From: Turritopsis dohrnii
Taxonomy: Eukaryota > Cnidaria > Hydrozoa > Anthoathecata > Oceaniidae
Assembly (NCBI GenBank): GCA_027922465.2
Contig: BQMF02000295.1
Coordinates: forward strand, 248,001 to 312,000
Direction: 5' to 3'
Length of the DNA stretch: 64,000 bases
The notes beneath the pieces were generated by a model that made no database searches, had not been told where the DNA came from, and worked only from the letters and a program-made list of their open reading frames with translations. Below are positions 20,441 through 30,763 of this stretch, in pieces; the stretch's first letter is position 1; each line of letters begins with the position of its first letter. The position numbers were made by a program, and so were the translations under genes.

Positions 20441-21104
20441 AAGCAGTGAAGAACCTCCTGTGTGGGGTAGAGGCGATAAAGTTGCTGTGGACCTCGTTGC
20501 GGCAGTTCCAACTCTCGCGAAAAAAAACGTTTTTGCGCTGATTCGCAAAGCTTCGTGAAAGCTTTCATAAATCTTTAAAAATGTTAAAATCCCTTAAAAA
20601 TTTGCATTTACAAAAATATTTTACAAATATTCTTTGTGACTTAAATTAGTATTTTGTCCTCAAAGCACAAAAATAAATCATTGCAAAAAAATTATTTTTC
20701 ATCAATTCACGAAAATTAATTAATTAATTTACTGTTCTACTGATACAACGTGCAAGTAAACAATTTAACACATAAGACTGAAAAGAAATATCGTATTATT
20801 GGACTCATTATCGTCAAATGGGTCAGAATCCTCTTTTTTAATCCTTATCAAAATGATTCTCCCTTCATCTTCAGTATTATTAACAGTATTTATCCATAAT
20901 CTTGCCCTGTATTCGATTGCAATATTGACAAGGAGCACCCTGACAAAATTGGGGTGATAAGACTCAAAATAAAAATTGGCTTTAACGTCATTTTGCTTAA
21001 GAACAGCTCTTACTACTCCATTGTTATCCATTTCACAAGGCGATATATTACAACTGTCATCAGTATTTATCAGTATTCATTTTGGAAACGTGGCCATGAT
21101 TATA
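20441..21104. other. AT-rich spacer without a recognisable gene
   Basis: No open frame with a known motif is present. The 88-codon minus-strand frame at 21031-20765 (acidic C-terminal half) matches no family I recognise. The stretch contains a (TTAA)n-like run at 20715-20730. Confidence 0.4.
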
Positions 21105-21376
21105 CAGTGTGTCCACAAAAAAAGCTCCTGAACCCAAAAAAACTTTCAAATTTTCACAAATACAATGCGATATTTATACCATTGATAAGAGGATTTTTTA
21201 GGATTTCTAAAAATATAAGTTGTTATTTGTATAAAACTTTATTATAATGGTTTTTCAGGTATCGCATATGTATATCAACAGTAAATCGGTCTTCTTTTTT
21301 CAATATGATCAGTGGTTCGAAGATAGAGCTCCAGCTCATGGAACCCGTGAAGTACGCTGGATGCTCCAAGTAAGAT
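21105..21376 (+). mobile_element. Internally deleted mariner-like element
   Basis: It begins TA then CAGTGTGTCCACAAAAA, a typical mariner terminal repeat, and near the end carries codons reading QWFEDRAPAHGTREVRWMLQ, the second catalytic block of mariner transposases. Most of the transposase is missing. The right terminus is not clear. It is a different lineage from the 16.6-kb copy. Confidence 0.55.
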
Positions 21377-22325
21377 GAAACTCATGGTTACTTCCTGATT
21401 ATATTACTTTTGCTCCATTTGCCTTAATAAATTTGTTTTTATTGTTAATTTCTTTTCCAGATTTCGCCGTAAAAGAAGTAGTTTTTGTGATAAAAAGATA
21501 ACCAGAAGCTTAATCATTTTTGAAATCAAAAGTTGAGGAATGATGTCTGCTATATATTCGTCCACACCTTCCACTGGATTTAATCAATTTATCAACTACT
21601 GTTGTTGTTTCTTGATATCTTGGAATCGTTCAGGTCTGTTTAACTCACACATGCTAACAAGTCGTGTGTATTTGATGTTATTCCTGATAAAACATTTTAT
21701 CGAATTTTTATCGTCAGTGATCAAATTTGTTCAGCCCACAAAATCAATGAAGTATTATTAATTCTATTTTCTCACAACCACGATGGAAAAATGGACATGG
21801 AAGTCTACAAACATAACTTTCTCTATTCAAGCAATCCACAAATTACATAAACTCGTTTAAACCAACTATATCCTCTCAGTTGATTCAAATAACGAAGCAT
21901 GAACGTCCTTGATCTTTGCAGCTTCATAGGTTTATATATAGTATATTATATAAATTTATGTATAGATTCGAAATCATCAAAAACTGTCTAATAATGAGGC
22001 AAAATATGTCATTGAGCAGTAAAGAACTTTATTCTTTTGTTTGTTACTTGGATAGTCACAGGTGTAGCCATAGATTATGGAGGGGACTGTTTTCATTTGA
22101 AACATAATTGATATTAGGCTTAAAAGGGAATAATGCTGAATATATAAATGTTGGACACCTCCACTTTTTTGATTGACCGTCGATACGCCAATTAAAACTA
22201 AGAATAAATTAAAGTTATTTGCCAAATTCTAGAAGTGTTTGAATAATGTTTTCTTTGAGAAACGACTGTGACTTATAATTCAATTTCCACGCTTATAGCG
22301 TAGGAAATTGTTTGGTTTACACATT
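21377..22325. other. AT-rich stretch without a recognisable gene
   Basis: Short open frames at 21540-21761, 21916-22107 and 22225-21977 lack recognisable domains and have the composition of AT-rich noncoding DNA. No RNA gene or repeat boundary could be identified. Confidence 0.4.
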
Positions 22326-22353
22326 CTATCTATCTATGTATCTATCTATCTCT
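22326..22353. repeat. TCTA tetranucleotide microsatellite
   Basis: An imperfect (TCTA)n run with one G-for-C change. It lies about 100 bp before the 128-bp tandem repeat. Confidence 0.8.
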
Positions 22354-22454
22354 GTCACAATTTTTCGTCGTTTTCGGAACGTCCGTTCGGATTTCGGATT
22401 CTTTGTTTATTCAGAATAGTTAATGACTGACCTATGCTAGGAACTTAGGACAGG

Positions 22455-22782
22455 TTTGACTAAAATTGGGCAATTTGGGACAAATTTGGACCAAATTTCG
22501 AAAGTTCTTCAAATTTCATGAAATTTTGCATGAATTACATTTGAAAGGTGCTGATTTCAATTCTGGCAGTCACTTTGTCAGACTTGACTAAAATTGGACA
22601 ATTTGGGCCAAATTTGGACCAAATTTCGAAAGTTCTTCAAATTTCATGATATTTTGCATGGATTATATTTGAAAGCTGCTGATTTCAAATTTGACAGTCA
22701 TTTTGTCAGATTTGACTAAAATTGGACGATTGGGGCCAAATTTGGACCAAATTTCGAAAAATCTTCAATTTTCATGAATAAA
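22455..22782. repeat. Tandem repeat, 128-bp period, about 2.6 copies
   Basis: The block TTGACTAAAATTGG...CAATTTGG...CAAATTTGGACCAAATTTCGAAA recurs at 22456, 22584 and 22712, exactly 128 bp apart. Each unit continues with CTTCAAATTTCATGA and GCTGATTTCAA. The third copy is truncated at CATGAATAA. Noncoding. Confidence 0.9.
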
Positions 22783-23200
22783 CATCATGTGCAAGATATT
22801 GGTGAACTGTTTTTCTGGCCCTGAAACATCATAGTTAATTGCAAAGCTGTCAAGATTAAGTTAAATAAAGTAAAGAAGGGAGTAATTTGATGAATTCCAG
22901 ACTGTATCAAATTATTAGTCAGTGTACAAGTCATTAAGATATCTTGAAAATTAGCCCAAAGCAATTTTCTCAAGGGCTGATGCGGATATTGTTCAAGCCT
23001 AATGGCTTCTAGTTATTAAATAAAAACCGAGTATAACATTTTTCTAAGATCCTGCAAAAGCTTTTTGATTATGCCATCATCATCAGTACAGTTAAAAAAA
23101 TATTAGGCCCACATGTAAATAATATCTAAGGCAATTTGTTGAAGTATAGTCAGTATCAGAATATTCAAGAAAAAGAATAATAAATAAAACCCGACATGTC
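22783..23200. other. AT-rich stretch without a recognisable gene
   Basis: Nothing gene-like is seen; the 62-codon minus frame at 22973-22785 shows no known motif. Confidence 0.4.
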
Positions 23201-23202
23201 TA

Positions 23203-23424
23203 TAGGGTCTGTTACAAAAATACTTGTTTTATGTCGGACGGACAAATCGATACTTAGCGCTATATAAAAATCAGAATGTTTATGATACAATATCATGCAA
23301 ACGTTTTTCGAAAGTATACTAGAATATACTTTACAAAATTCCAAAACATGATTTCGACAAGGATGATAGTCAAAAAATATTGAAACAAACAGTTATCGTG
23401 CTAATACTTTTGTAACAGGCCCTA
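23203..23424. repeat. 222-bp mariner-type MITE
   Basis: The ends TAGGGTCTGTTACAAAA (left) and TAGGGCCTGTTACAAAA (right, inverted) are terminal inverted repeats of about 20 bp flanked by TA on both sides (23201-23202, 23425-23426). The interior is noncoding. It abuts a Penelope-type terminal hairpin at 23428, suggesting insertion into an old Penelope fragment. Confidence 0.65.
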
Positions 23425-23427
23425 TAC

Positions 23428-23462
23428 AACGTTTCGGATGCTTCAAGCATCCATTTTCAAGT
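23428..23462 (-). other. Variant hammerhead-like Penelope hairpin
   Basis: On the minus strand: CTTGAAAAT, helix GGATGC/GCATCC with a TTGAA loop, then GAAACGTTG. Flanking boxes are identical to the motifs at 11868 and 15184 while the helix sequence is completely different and still fully paired. A further piece, GCATCCGAAACATTGTA, is at about 23612-23628. The rest of a Penelope element is not recognisable here. Confidence 0.45.
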
Positions 23463-25760
23463 AATCAAAAATCTTTACAAGAATGCGTTTTAATAAAATA
23501 TGGCTAATTGGCTAATATAAAAATTCACACTGCGTCGAATAAATACAATGGAGCTGATTTAATGGCTCTATTCAAAGGGGTGTTATCTTTCATTATGAAG
23601 AGAGCTTAGAAGCATCCGAAACATTGTATAAAGATGTCGTTTTTTTTTATTCTTTTTCTAAGGCAACTTGATTGACTGACAACGTTGTTCCCAAACCATC
23701 TTCATGTATAATTATGAGCAAATTTACAAAATAAATGAAAAATATGAATTAATGTTTACTTTATTTTGTTCACGCGTATTAAGAACGTATTTACCAAAAT
23801 CACGAAACTGATTTTCCACAATCCTTAGAAATGGGAATTAACCATACTGCATTGATTTTGTGGGCGGAACAAATGTGATCATCAACATTAATCAAGATTA
23901 AGCAAGATTTATAAAAGATTTATAAAAAGATGTCCTTGTTTGTTTGTTGATGTTGTTCTTGTTTGACTGTTTTGTTGAACCGCTTTAACTCTTGTTTAGA
24001 GATAATTTGATTTTACAGTGTTTGTGGTTCTGACAAAAGATACTTATGACATAACAAAAACAACAACAGCAACAACAAAGAATATAAGTGAGACAAAGTC
24101 ATGTATGACTACCACCGATTGATGTTTGCCATGTTAATTCATTAAAATGAATCAAAATTGACTAATTTATTTACAGTAAATGGTCTAATATTTTTAAATA
24201 TTCATAAAAGATTTTGATCAAAAATCGAAAACTCAACTATTGAATTTAATTCTTTGGAAAAAACGTTTGGGAAATTTGAAAAACATGAAGTAGTCTAAGG
24301 TCTTCTAAAATCGTTTTCTGTATTCACCAAACTAAATTAGCTACCGCTTCACCAAAAGAATTATGGAAGAAGTGAGATGTTTGTTTACGTAGTTCATAAC
24401 GTTTTAGACTTTTTGACTGGGTGTGGTATTATTTCTTTTGATAACAAACCATTATTAGGTCAATATCAGATAAATGAACTACTAGAAACCGTTTTTTTTT
24501 TGTGAACGTGCACAAAGGAACAAAAATATAATTGATATTTTCATCTTATCTGGTATGCGATTCAATGTCATTTTTATCTGCATGAATGTGAATTCGTCAT
24601 GAAATTAGTATCATCCCATTAATCTAAATTGTACAAAGGGATAGAACATCTAATAAACGCAATACAGTGCCCTTACAGGAGAGAAGACATGGCATAAATA
24701 TGATATTTGATATAAGGGCAGTTTTCGTTGTTACTTTAAATGACAAGTTGATCGGTTAAATCAATAAGCTTTGTTATGATTGGGAGCACATGTGAACATA
24801 ATTTTTTACCCAACACATATTTTGACAAACAATTAAACGAATCTGCGAATTACGAATCCACGTAAATATATCAGTCAACGTGGAATCCCATTAACATAGG
24901 CTATTATATATTTCTTCATTGAAGTCTTGCCACAATCATTGTTATCATATTCGACTTTTGGTAACGATAAAGTCTGTTCCAAAACTTTGTGTGCATCATC
25001 CTGCAGATTAGGATGACACTACACATAATTTATTTTATGAGATTGCAAAGGATTGCAAAGGAAAGTACATAAGAAACGAAATAAAATACAACAACTTTTA
25101 TGATAGCAAAAACTTTTTTTGATGTATACTATCATCAGTCCTGGCGAACATTTATAAAAATGCAAAGAAAAGTTTTTTTCATCATTTGGTGCTTTTTAGC
25201 CTACAAAATACAAATTTATTGGTTTTTGAAAGTCAAGTCGTATAAGATGCGACCATGGAGAAACTTTTTGAATGGGCTTTTCACCGATAAGGTAGCATTA
25301 ATTGAGTTTTTCTCGTGATACTAAAGCTTCGAAGTGCAGTTCACCCGCAAAATCAACTTTCAAGATTTTATGTTGCATATCAACCAAAAGTATGTAAAGA
25401 TGGATAAATATTGTTTAATTGGCAAATAAACTATATGATTAAATTACTTACGCTTTCGTTCAATTCTGATAGCTATAGATGTTTTGAAGGAGATTATTGA
25501 TAAGATAACGTATGGAACCAAATGAATTAGATAAAATTTTTACCTATGGAACTATTGACATTTACATTTCCCACAAAGTCAAATTGCAATTACGGATAAA
25601 TGATAGAAATCTTTATTGTTGTCCACTTAAGTTCAATGTGGTTTTCTTGCTATTCTCCGTAAGAAATGTTGTGCAAGATTTGTTTTTCAAAGTGTAATAT
25701 CGATGTAATTTATCGTTTCGTGTTTCCTTATCTTTGGCATTTCATAATAATTTGGAAAAG
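23463..25760. other. Gene-poor AT-rich region upstream of the photoprotein gene
   Basis: No supported gene in 2.3 kb. Small open frames at 25100-25318 and 25512-25697 lack motifs. Short features include an ATTGCAAAGG direct duplication at about 25043-25062 and a CAACAACAG run at about 24058-24079. Regulatory elements for the downstream photoprotein gene may lie here but none can be named. Confidence 0.4.
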
Positions 25761-25768
25761 TATAAAAA
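25761..25768 (+). promoter_or_regulatory. Probable TATA box of the photoprotein gene
   Basis: TATAAAAA lies 75 bp upstream of the chosen start codon, which would place transcription initiation near 25790. That would exclude the upstream in-frame ATG at 25734 from the message. Confidence 0.5.
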
Positions 25769-25835
25769 AGGTATAAACCAAGACCTTTACTGTCACAATC
25801 TGTATCTGCTGCGGCAATCTCCAGCTCTTGCAAGC

Positions 25836-26534
25836 ATGATTTTGACACAAAGTCGACGCTTAGCATCTCAACTCTTGAGATCATCCCTTAAATCTCAAAT
25901 CCTGAGAGTTGTAGCTGCAAATGCTCAAAAATATTGCTCAACTCACAATAATAAATATACTGGAGTCAGATTGGAAGCTGATTTTGAATCTCCAAAATGG
26001 ATTGAAAGACATCGACATATGTTCCATTTTCTCGACCGTGATGGCAATGGCAAAATCAGTCTTGATGAATTGATCTACAAGGCTTCAGAAGAAATCTGCA
26101 CAAACATTGAGGCAACGCCAGCACAAACAGAACGCCATACTGAAGCTGTCAAGAATTTTTTTTCAGGCGCTGGATTGAAACTTGGTATAGAAACCGAATG
26201 GGATGAGTACATTGAAGGATGGAAGACATTATGCATACTTGAATTGGATAGATGGAAAAAGAATCAAGTAACACTTATTCGTTTATGGGGTGATGCTTTA
26301 TTTGATATCATCGATAAAGATGGAAATGGATCGATTTCATTCGACGAATGGAAGCGATACACCCACTGCGCTGGTATCATTCAAACCGATGAAGATTGTC
26401 GCATGACATTCGAGGTCTGTGATTTAGATGGTGATGGCAAAATCACCGTTGACGAAATGACCAGGCAACATGTTGGATTTTGGTACACTGCTGATCCAAA
26501 ATCTGACGGTCTGTATGGAAAATCCGTGCCTTAA
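25836..26534 (+). CDS. Coelenterazine photoprotein (aequorin/clytin family) with mitochondrial-type presequence
   Basis: Calcium-triggered photoproteins bind coelenterazine and oxygen and emit light when EF-hands load calcium. The 232-residue product aligns with aequorin without gaps at a constant offset of 43. EF-hand loops 67-78, 160-171 and 196-207 are fully canonical (DRDGNG, DKDGNG, DLDGDG). Chromophore-pocket residues are all kept: His59, Tyr125, Trp129, Trp151, Phe156, Trp172, Tyr175, His212, Trp216, Tyr227 and the essential C-terminal Pro232. Residues 1 to about 40 are extra relative to cytosolic aequorin: rich in Arg, Ser, Leu, Gln, with no acidic residue before Glu47, as in mitochondrial presequences. 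The frame stays open to an ATG at 25734, but the TATA box at 25761 and the quality of the presequence favour 25836. Single exon. It should be active; targeting is inferred. Confidence 0.93.
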   Translation: MILTQSRRLASQLLRSSLKSQILRVVAANAQKYCSTHNNKYTGVRLEADFESPKWIERHRHMFHFLDRDGNGKISLDELIYKASEEICTNIEATPAQTERHTEAVKNFFSGAGLKLGIETEWDEYIEGWKTLCILELDRWKKNQVTLIRLWGDALFDIIDKDGNGSISFDEWKRYTHCAGIIQTDEDCRMTFEVCDLDGDGKITVDEMTRQHVGFWYTADPKSDGLYGKSVP

Positions 26535-26627
26535 AAAGACTGAACTATAAGTAATTTTTTAAATCTCTGTCTTGTATATTACTTTATAACAGTTGGCAAA
26601 CTTCGTTCTGTATTTTAAAATATTAAA

Positions 26628-26633
26628 AATAAA
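26628..26633 (+). terminator. Polyadenylation signal of the photoprotein gene
   Basis: AATAAA lies about 95 bp after the stop codon in an AT-rich 3' region, the first canonical signal downstream. Confidence 0.6.
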
Positions 26634-26649
26634 ATCATGAAATGACTAT

Positions 26650-27244
26650 AAATATGTATCTGATTTTTTGACACCCGGTTTTTATACCGACATAATGAAT
26701 TATGGGTATCCTCAAATTGAACTCACATTTGAAAGTTTTTTTCAAATGAAAACTTAAGGATTGCAGACATTCTTCAGGACATTAGGCTGATTAGTGAGCT
26801 GAGGTTAGTAGTAAGTGCAACCCTCTTTCAGCGAAATTTCTTATTTTATTTATGAAATTGTGCACCAACCAAATTACTTTTAGATCTAAAGCAATAAAAG
26901 ATTTTAAAGCAAGTTCAGTAAATGTAACATTTATTCCTTTGCTTATTTTCGAAATTATTGACTCACTAGTAACCCGGGTAAAATCTTTTACCGAGTTTCA
27001 CTTCGAAAAGGATGTGTCATATTCGTCTTTTCCGTGTGCAAACCCCATGACGAAAATTTAAATCACCAAATTGGAAACGGAAAGTGTATCCATGTTGTAA
27101 TGGTTCCCCCGTGACCATAAAGAAACGTGCACGTGCTACTACAGTGTGTATCAAAATGTCTTATCCACCGACTTTCAAGGCGTATATTTCATTACATGTC
27201 TGATAAAATATTGTGAATTTTATATCACAAGAAAGGGTTTTTCA
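26650..27244. other. Intergenic stretch without a recognisable gene
   Basis: No supported gene. The 69-codon frame at 26852-27061 shows no motif. CAGTGTGTATCAAAATG at about 27141 resembles a mariner terminus, but no partner end was found. Confidence 0.4.
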
Positions 27245-27795
27245 TGACAGAACGTGGCAGCATATGTTCGGTTTGCCACTAACTCTTGCCTGACTGTCTG
27301 AGACGGGTGAACTTTTTTTTTGAGCAATCAAAATGTTTAAAAACCGATAGGTAAAAAAAGAGTATCATATAAAAACAAAATGTTTTTTTTTTTGCTTTTC
27401 TTTTAATAAATTAATTTCTTCATTTAATTGTTAAGCGTTCTGATCGAACGTTTTTTTTTCTATTTATTCATTTAGCACTTGCCTTTTTTCTCTCCTCCGT
27501 GTGAACTTTTTAAGAAGAGAAACCATTTCGCCCCTGTTTGATAGCACCCATGTTAGAGCGCGTAACTTTTTTAAAACAAAAGCTAATAAAAAGTTGAAGT
27601 TTTTTCTCCATACGTTTTGAGTGTATTGTTGTACTAATCAACGATTGTTTTACAAAATAAATAAGTAATACATCGTGAAATTTGGGTTTTTTGGAACCAT
27701 TGTTTAAACTGATATTTGATATTTGATTTCGAATCTGCCTCTGGCTGAACACAAGTTGTACGAGCCGTTTTTCAGGAAATATGAGGTTTATTGGG
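27245..27795 (+). mobile_element. Helitron-like long-family copy, left part, split by BEL element
   Basis: From GACAGAACGTGGCAGCAT onward this follows the long unit of 34877-38407 (GACTGTCTGAGACGGGT, TTTAGCACTTGCC, TAGCACCCATGTTAGAGCGCG, ACACAAGTTGTACGAGCC). Its 5' part is missing. It breaks off at TTGGG, the target duplication of the BEL/Pao element, and resumes at 34810 with the last 67 bp up to CTAG at 34876. Confidence 0.75.
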
Positions 27796-28067
27796 TGTTA
27801 TGCAACATCACTCTCAATATGACCTAGACAGTTTATTGTTGCGTGTTTTTTTGTTCCGATTATTAAGATAATTACCTTGGGACCACCACAGCTATAAATC
27901 TGTATTTTTTGTTAGCTCATTCTGCTCGTCAGGATGAGTTATCATTAGTGTGTTATATAGACGAAAAAATATAATTCGATGAAAAGGTTTGTTTTCATAT
28001 GTAAAATGCATAACTCACTGACTCTGAAACGAAGTTCGCTTTGATTTGACGAAGTCAACTCTTTACA
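27796..28067 (+). repeat. BEL/Pao 5' LTR
   Basis: It starts TGTTATGCAACATCAC and ends CAACTCTTTACA. It differs from the 3' LTR at positions 6 and 12, by one T in a T-run, and by one T/C change near the middle. A canonical tRNA primer-binding site directly after it was not recognised. Confidence 0.95.
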
Positions 28068-28490
28068 ATAACTCATCAGTAGCATCGAAAGAAGAAATTG
28101 TATACTGGATTAATTTATTTGACATCCAATTTATGGTTTTGATATTTGTGGCTCCTGACAAGACAAGATAGAGATCACCGGAGAAGATTGCATGTTGGAG
28201 AAGTTGTTAGTGAAAGACTGGAACCACGCTGTTTACCTGAGACGGTATAATTCATTTGTCTAAAGGGTTTGAAGTTTGGTTTCGGCTGAAAAGGGGAGGG
28301 ACTACACAAGATACTTCGGCACCAGCCATACCTACCCACCTTTGGTTACCTACCCACAATCCTGTTTGAATACCGTCTGACCTGGATTTTACGCTCTGAT
28401 ACCGCTTGATCCGTTTCCCCGCGTCCAGACCGTCTGACCTCCCATTTACACATTAATACCGCCTGACTCAGACTCCTATCCTCATTACCA

Positions 28491-28590
28491 CTTAGCTCGG
28501 CATTTGTGTACGCGGCTCCGCCTAATTTCGTTGCGCCACACTTAGCTCGGCATTTGTGTACGCGGCTCCGCCTAGTTTTGTTGCGCCACA
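28491..28590 (+). repeat. Two 50-bp direct repeats in the BEL leader
   Basis: CTTAGCTCGGCATTTGTG... to ...TTGCGCCACA occurs at 28491-28540 and 28541-28590 with only two or three differences (CCTAATTTCG versus CCTAGTTTTG). They lie in the untranslated leader between the 5' LTR and gag, within a GC-richer pyrimidine-rich region; a packaging or translation role is possible but unproven. Confidence 0.85.
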
Positions 28591-28792
28591 AAATACCACC
28601 AGCAACTTGATACTGACGCCCACCTGCCGCCACCTATATATAAGCCAACGAAAACCAAAGCAGCGAATAGCCACAACCGTTTACTTGCAATCGACCCGAA
28701 TGAATTGATTCCCAAACGAACGCCCGATCGAATCAAACCACCATATTGCAACGAATTACCAAAACGCTTTCCGTGGCTTTCTACGGGCTACC

Positions 28793-30721
28793 GTGGCCTT
28801 ACGTTGCATCTGCCATCTACGCTCGCACACAATGACCGCAAGCATTGAACACCAAATTTCCCAAGCTAAACGCAAACGCAACGGAAAGAAATACTCAATC
28901 GGGAAGATGATTACAGAAATCGAAAAACACGTAGCGTCCCGGGGAAGTCGAACGAAGCTGCAATTTCTTAAAGACGCGCTAGAGGAAGAGAAGACTCGAG
29001 CCATCCAGAGACATGAGGAAGTCATGCTTTTACTGCCTGATGACCACCCCGAGTTCAACGACCAATGGATCGATGACCTATCCATAAGGGTGAATGATTG
29101 TCTCGCAAATATATCGCAATACTTTGTGGACAGAGAGGATGACCCCCCATCATCACTTGCGTCTTCTGAGACACAAAGAACTCGTATTGAAAGTTGGAGA
29201 CGAAGTATCCAATCTACGGCGAATCCTGAAGAGTCTGAAGCGGTCGATAGGAACTTCCTTGACAATTTCTCTCGACTCTACATCGAACCTTCCAATCAGG
29301 GAGAACCTGAACACTTAGATCCACAGGACATAATCGAATACGGACACGGAAGTTCACGGAATCAGGATGAACCCGGAGACCTGCAACCGGATTCAGCCAA
29401 ACACGGCTTCTTGAACTCGCCGAAACTACTCAATAATGATTTGCTCAAGATGGATCTAATTCAAATACCCATGGATAGAAACAAGGTCTATGCGTCCGAG
29501 GGACAAGACCAGAAGCATCTACACGAGTCTACTGAGAAGGAATCAATCTTGATACCACCTGATAGCTCAGAGGAAAGGGTCTCCAGCGGAGCAACTCTAA
29601 AACCCAATCGACTCAGTCTAGGCTTAGCTCACAGGGAAGTCAAGTTCAAAGGCAAAATCCAACCATCAAGAGAGCTAATACCAACCGATAATCTGCAGAG
29701 TACATGTATGATGGATAGATACCCTCAGAGGAATTCACTAAATCCAAATGCAACTCCCACTGCAACTACGATAAGGGAACCCAAACCACATGCCAACAGA
29801 CAAGAGACACATGATTACCAAAATAGCAACCTTCGGCGCCCAGACCAACACACATTCATCTCTAAGGTGAAGAAGTCCATTGATTCATGGATTGATGAAT
29901 TGACGATTGATACCTTGAACACCCAGCCAGTGACCCAAACCTGCAATGTCCAGATGCAAATGCTGATCCAACAGAGACTACCCACTCAAACGATCCCAGA
30001 ATTCGATGGCAGTCCAGATAAGTGGGTGACGTTCATCTCAAGCTTTCATGATATGGTGCACAGACAGCCGTATCTAGACAGTTTTCAAAAGAGGACATAC
30101 CTGGTGCAGCATCTCTCAGGAGAACCTCTCAAGGCTGTAGGAGGATATGCTAATGACTCGTATGGCTACATCGCATCTCTTCAAAAACTCAAGTACATGT
30201 TTGGCAACCCCTCACTTGTCGCACAAGCAACTATCAGGAACGTAACGAGTGGGCCAAAGATCCATGATGATGTCCAACAGATGACTGATTTCTATTACTC
30301 CTTATCTGAATGTCTCAACACATTGAAGAAAATGAATTACACGGCAGACATTCACAGTACCTCAGTGCTTCGCCAGACTTTGAGACGCCTACCTGACCGT
30401 TACTTACTGAAGTGGACCGAGTATTCTTTCAAGTTGAGACAAAAGGAGGAGCCAAACCTATCTCACGTTGAGCGTTGGCTGCAAGATCGAATCATGGCAG
30501 CCAGAGACCCATACTCACCTGCCTATGAGCCACCCAAATGTAAAAAGTACAACAACCATCTGGGAAGGAGAGAGAACACTGACCATAAAGGACCTGTCTG
30601 CTCGCTTTGTGATGGTTCACATAGGATCTATCAATGCGACGCATTCAAAAGAAAGTCTCCATCTGAAAGACTAAAGTCTGTCAAGTCAAAATTGATGTGT
30701 TTTAACTGCTTGCAAAGATGA
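28793..30721 (+). pseudogene. BEL/Pao gag-like region ending at a nonsense codon
   Basis: A 642-residue frame; the likely start is the first ATG (28793) or the one at 28832. The N-terminal half is charged and low in motifs. Residues about 400-560 form the retroelement capsid-like region (IPEFDGSPDKWVTFISSFHDMV, FQKRTYLVQHLSGEPLKAV). It is followed by a zinc knuckle CSLCDGSHRIYQC and the start of a second, CFNCLQR, interrupted by TGA at 30719-30721. Reading past the stop stays in register with HAVKKC and the next frame, so this is a point mutation within a once-continuous gag-pol frame. In BEL elements gag packages the RNA. Confidence 0.9.
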
Positions 30722-30763
30722 CACGCAGTCAAGAAGTGTCAATGCAAAAGAAACTGTTCAGTT

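Noticed and set aside
28346..28633. 95-codon minus-strand frame in the BEL leader
   Set aside because: It is a shadow of the duplicated 50-bp leader block with no domain.
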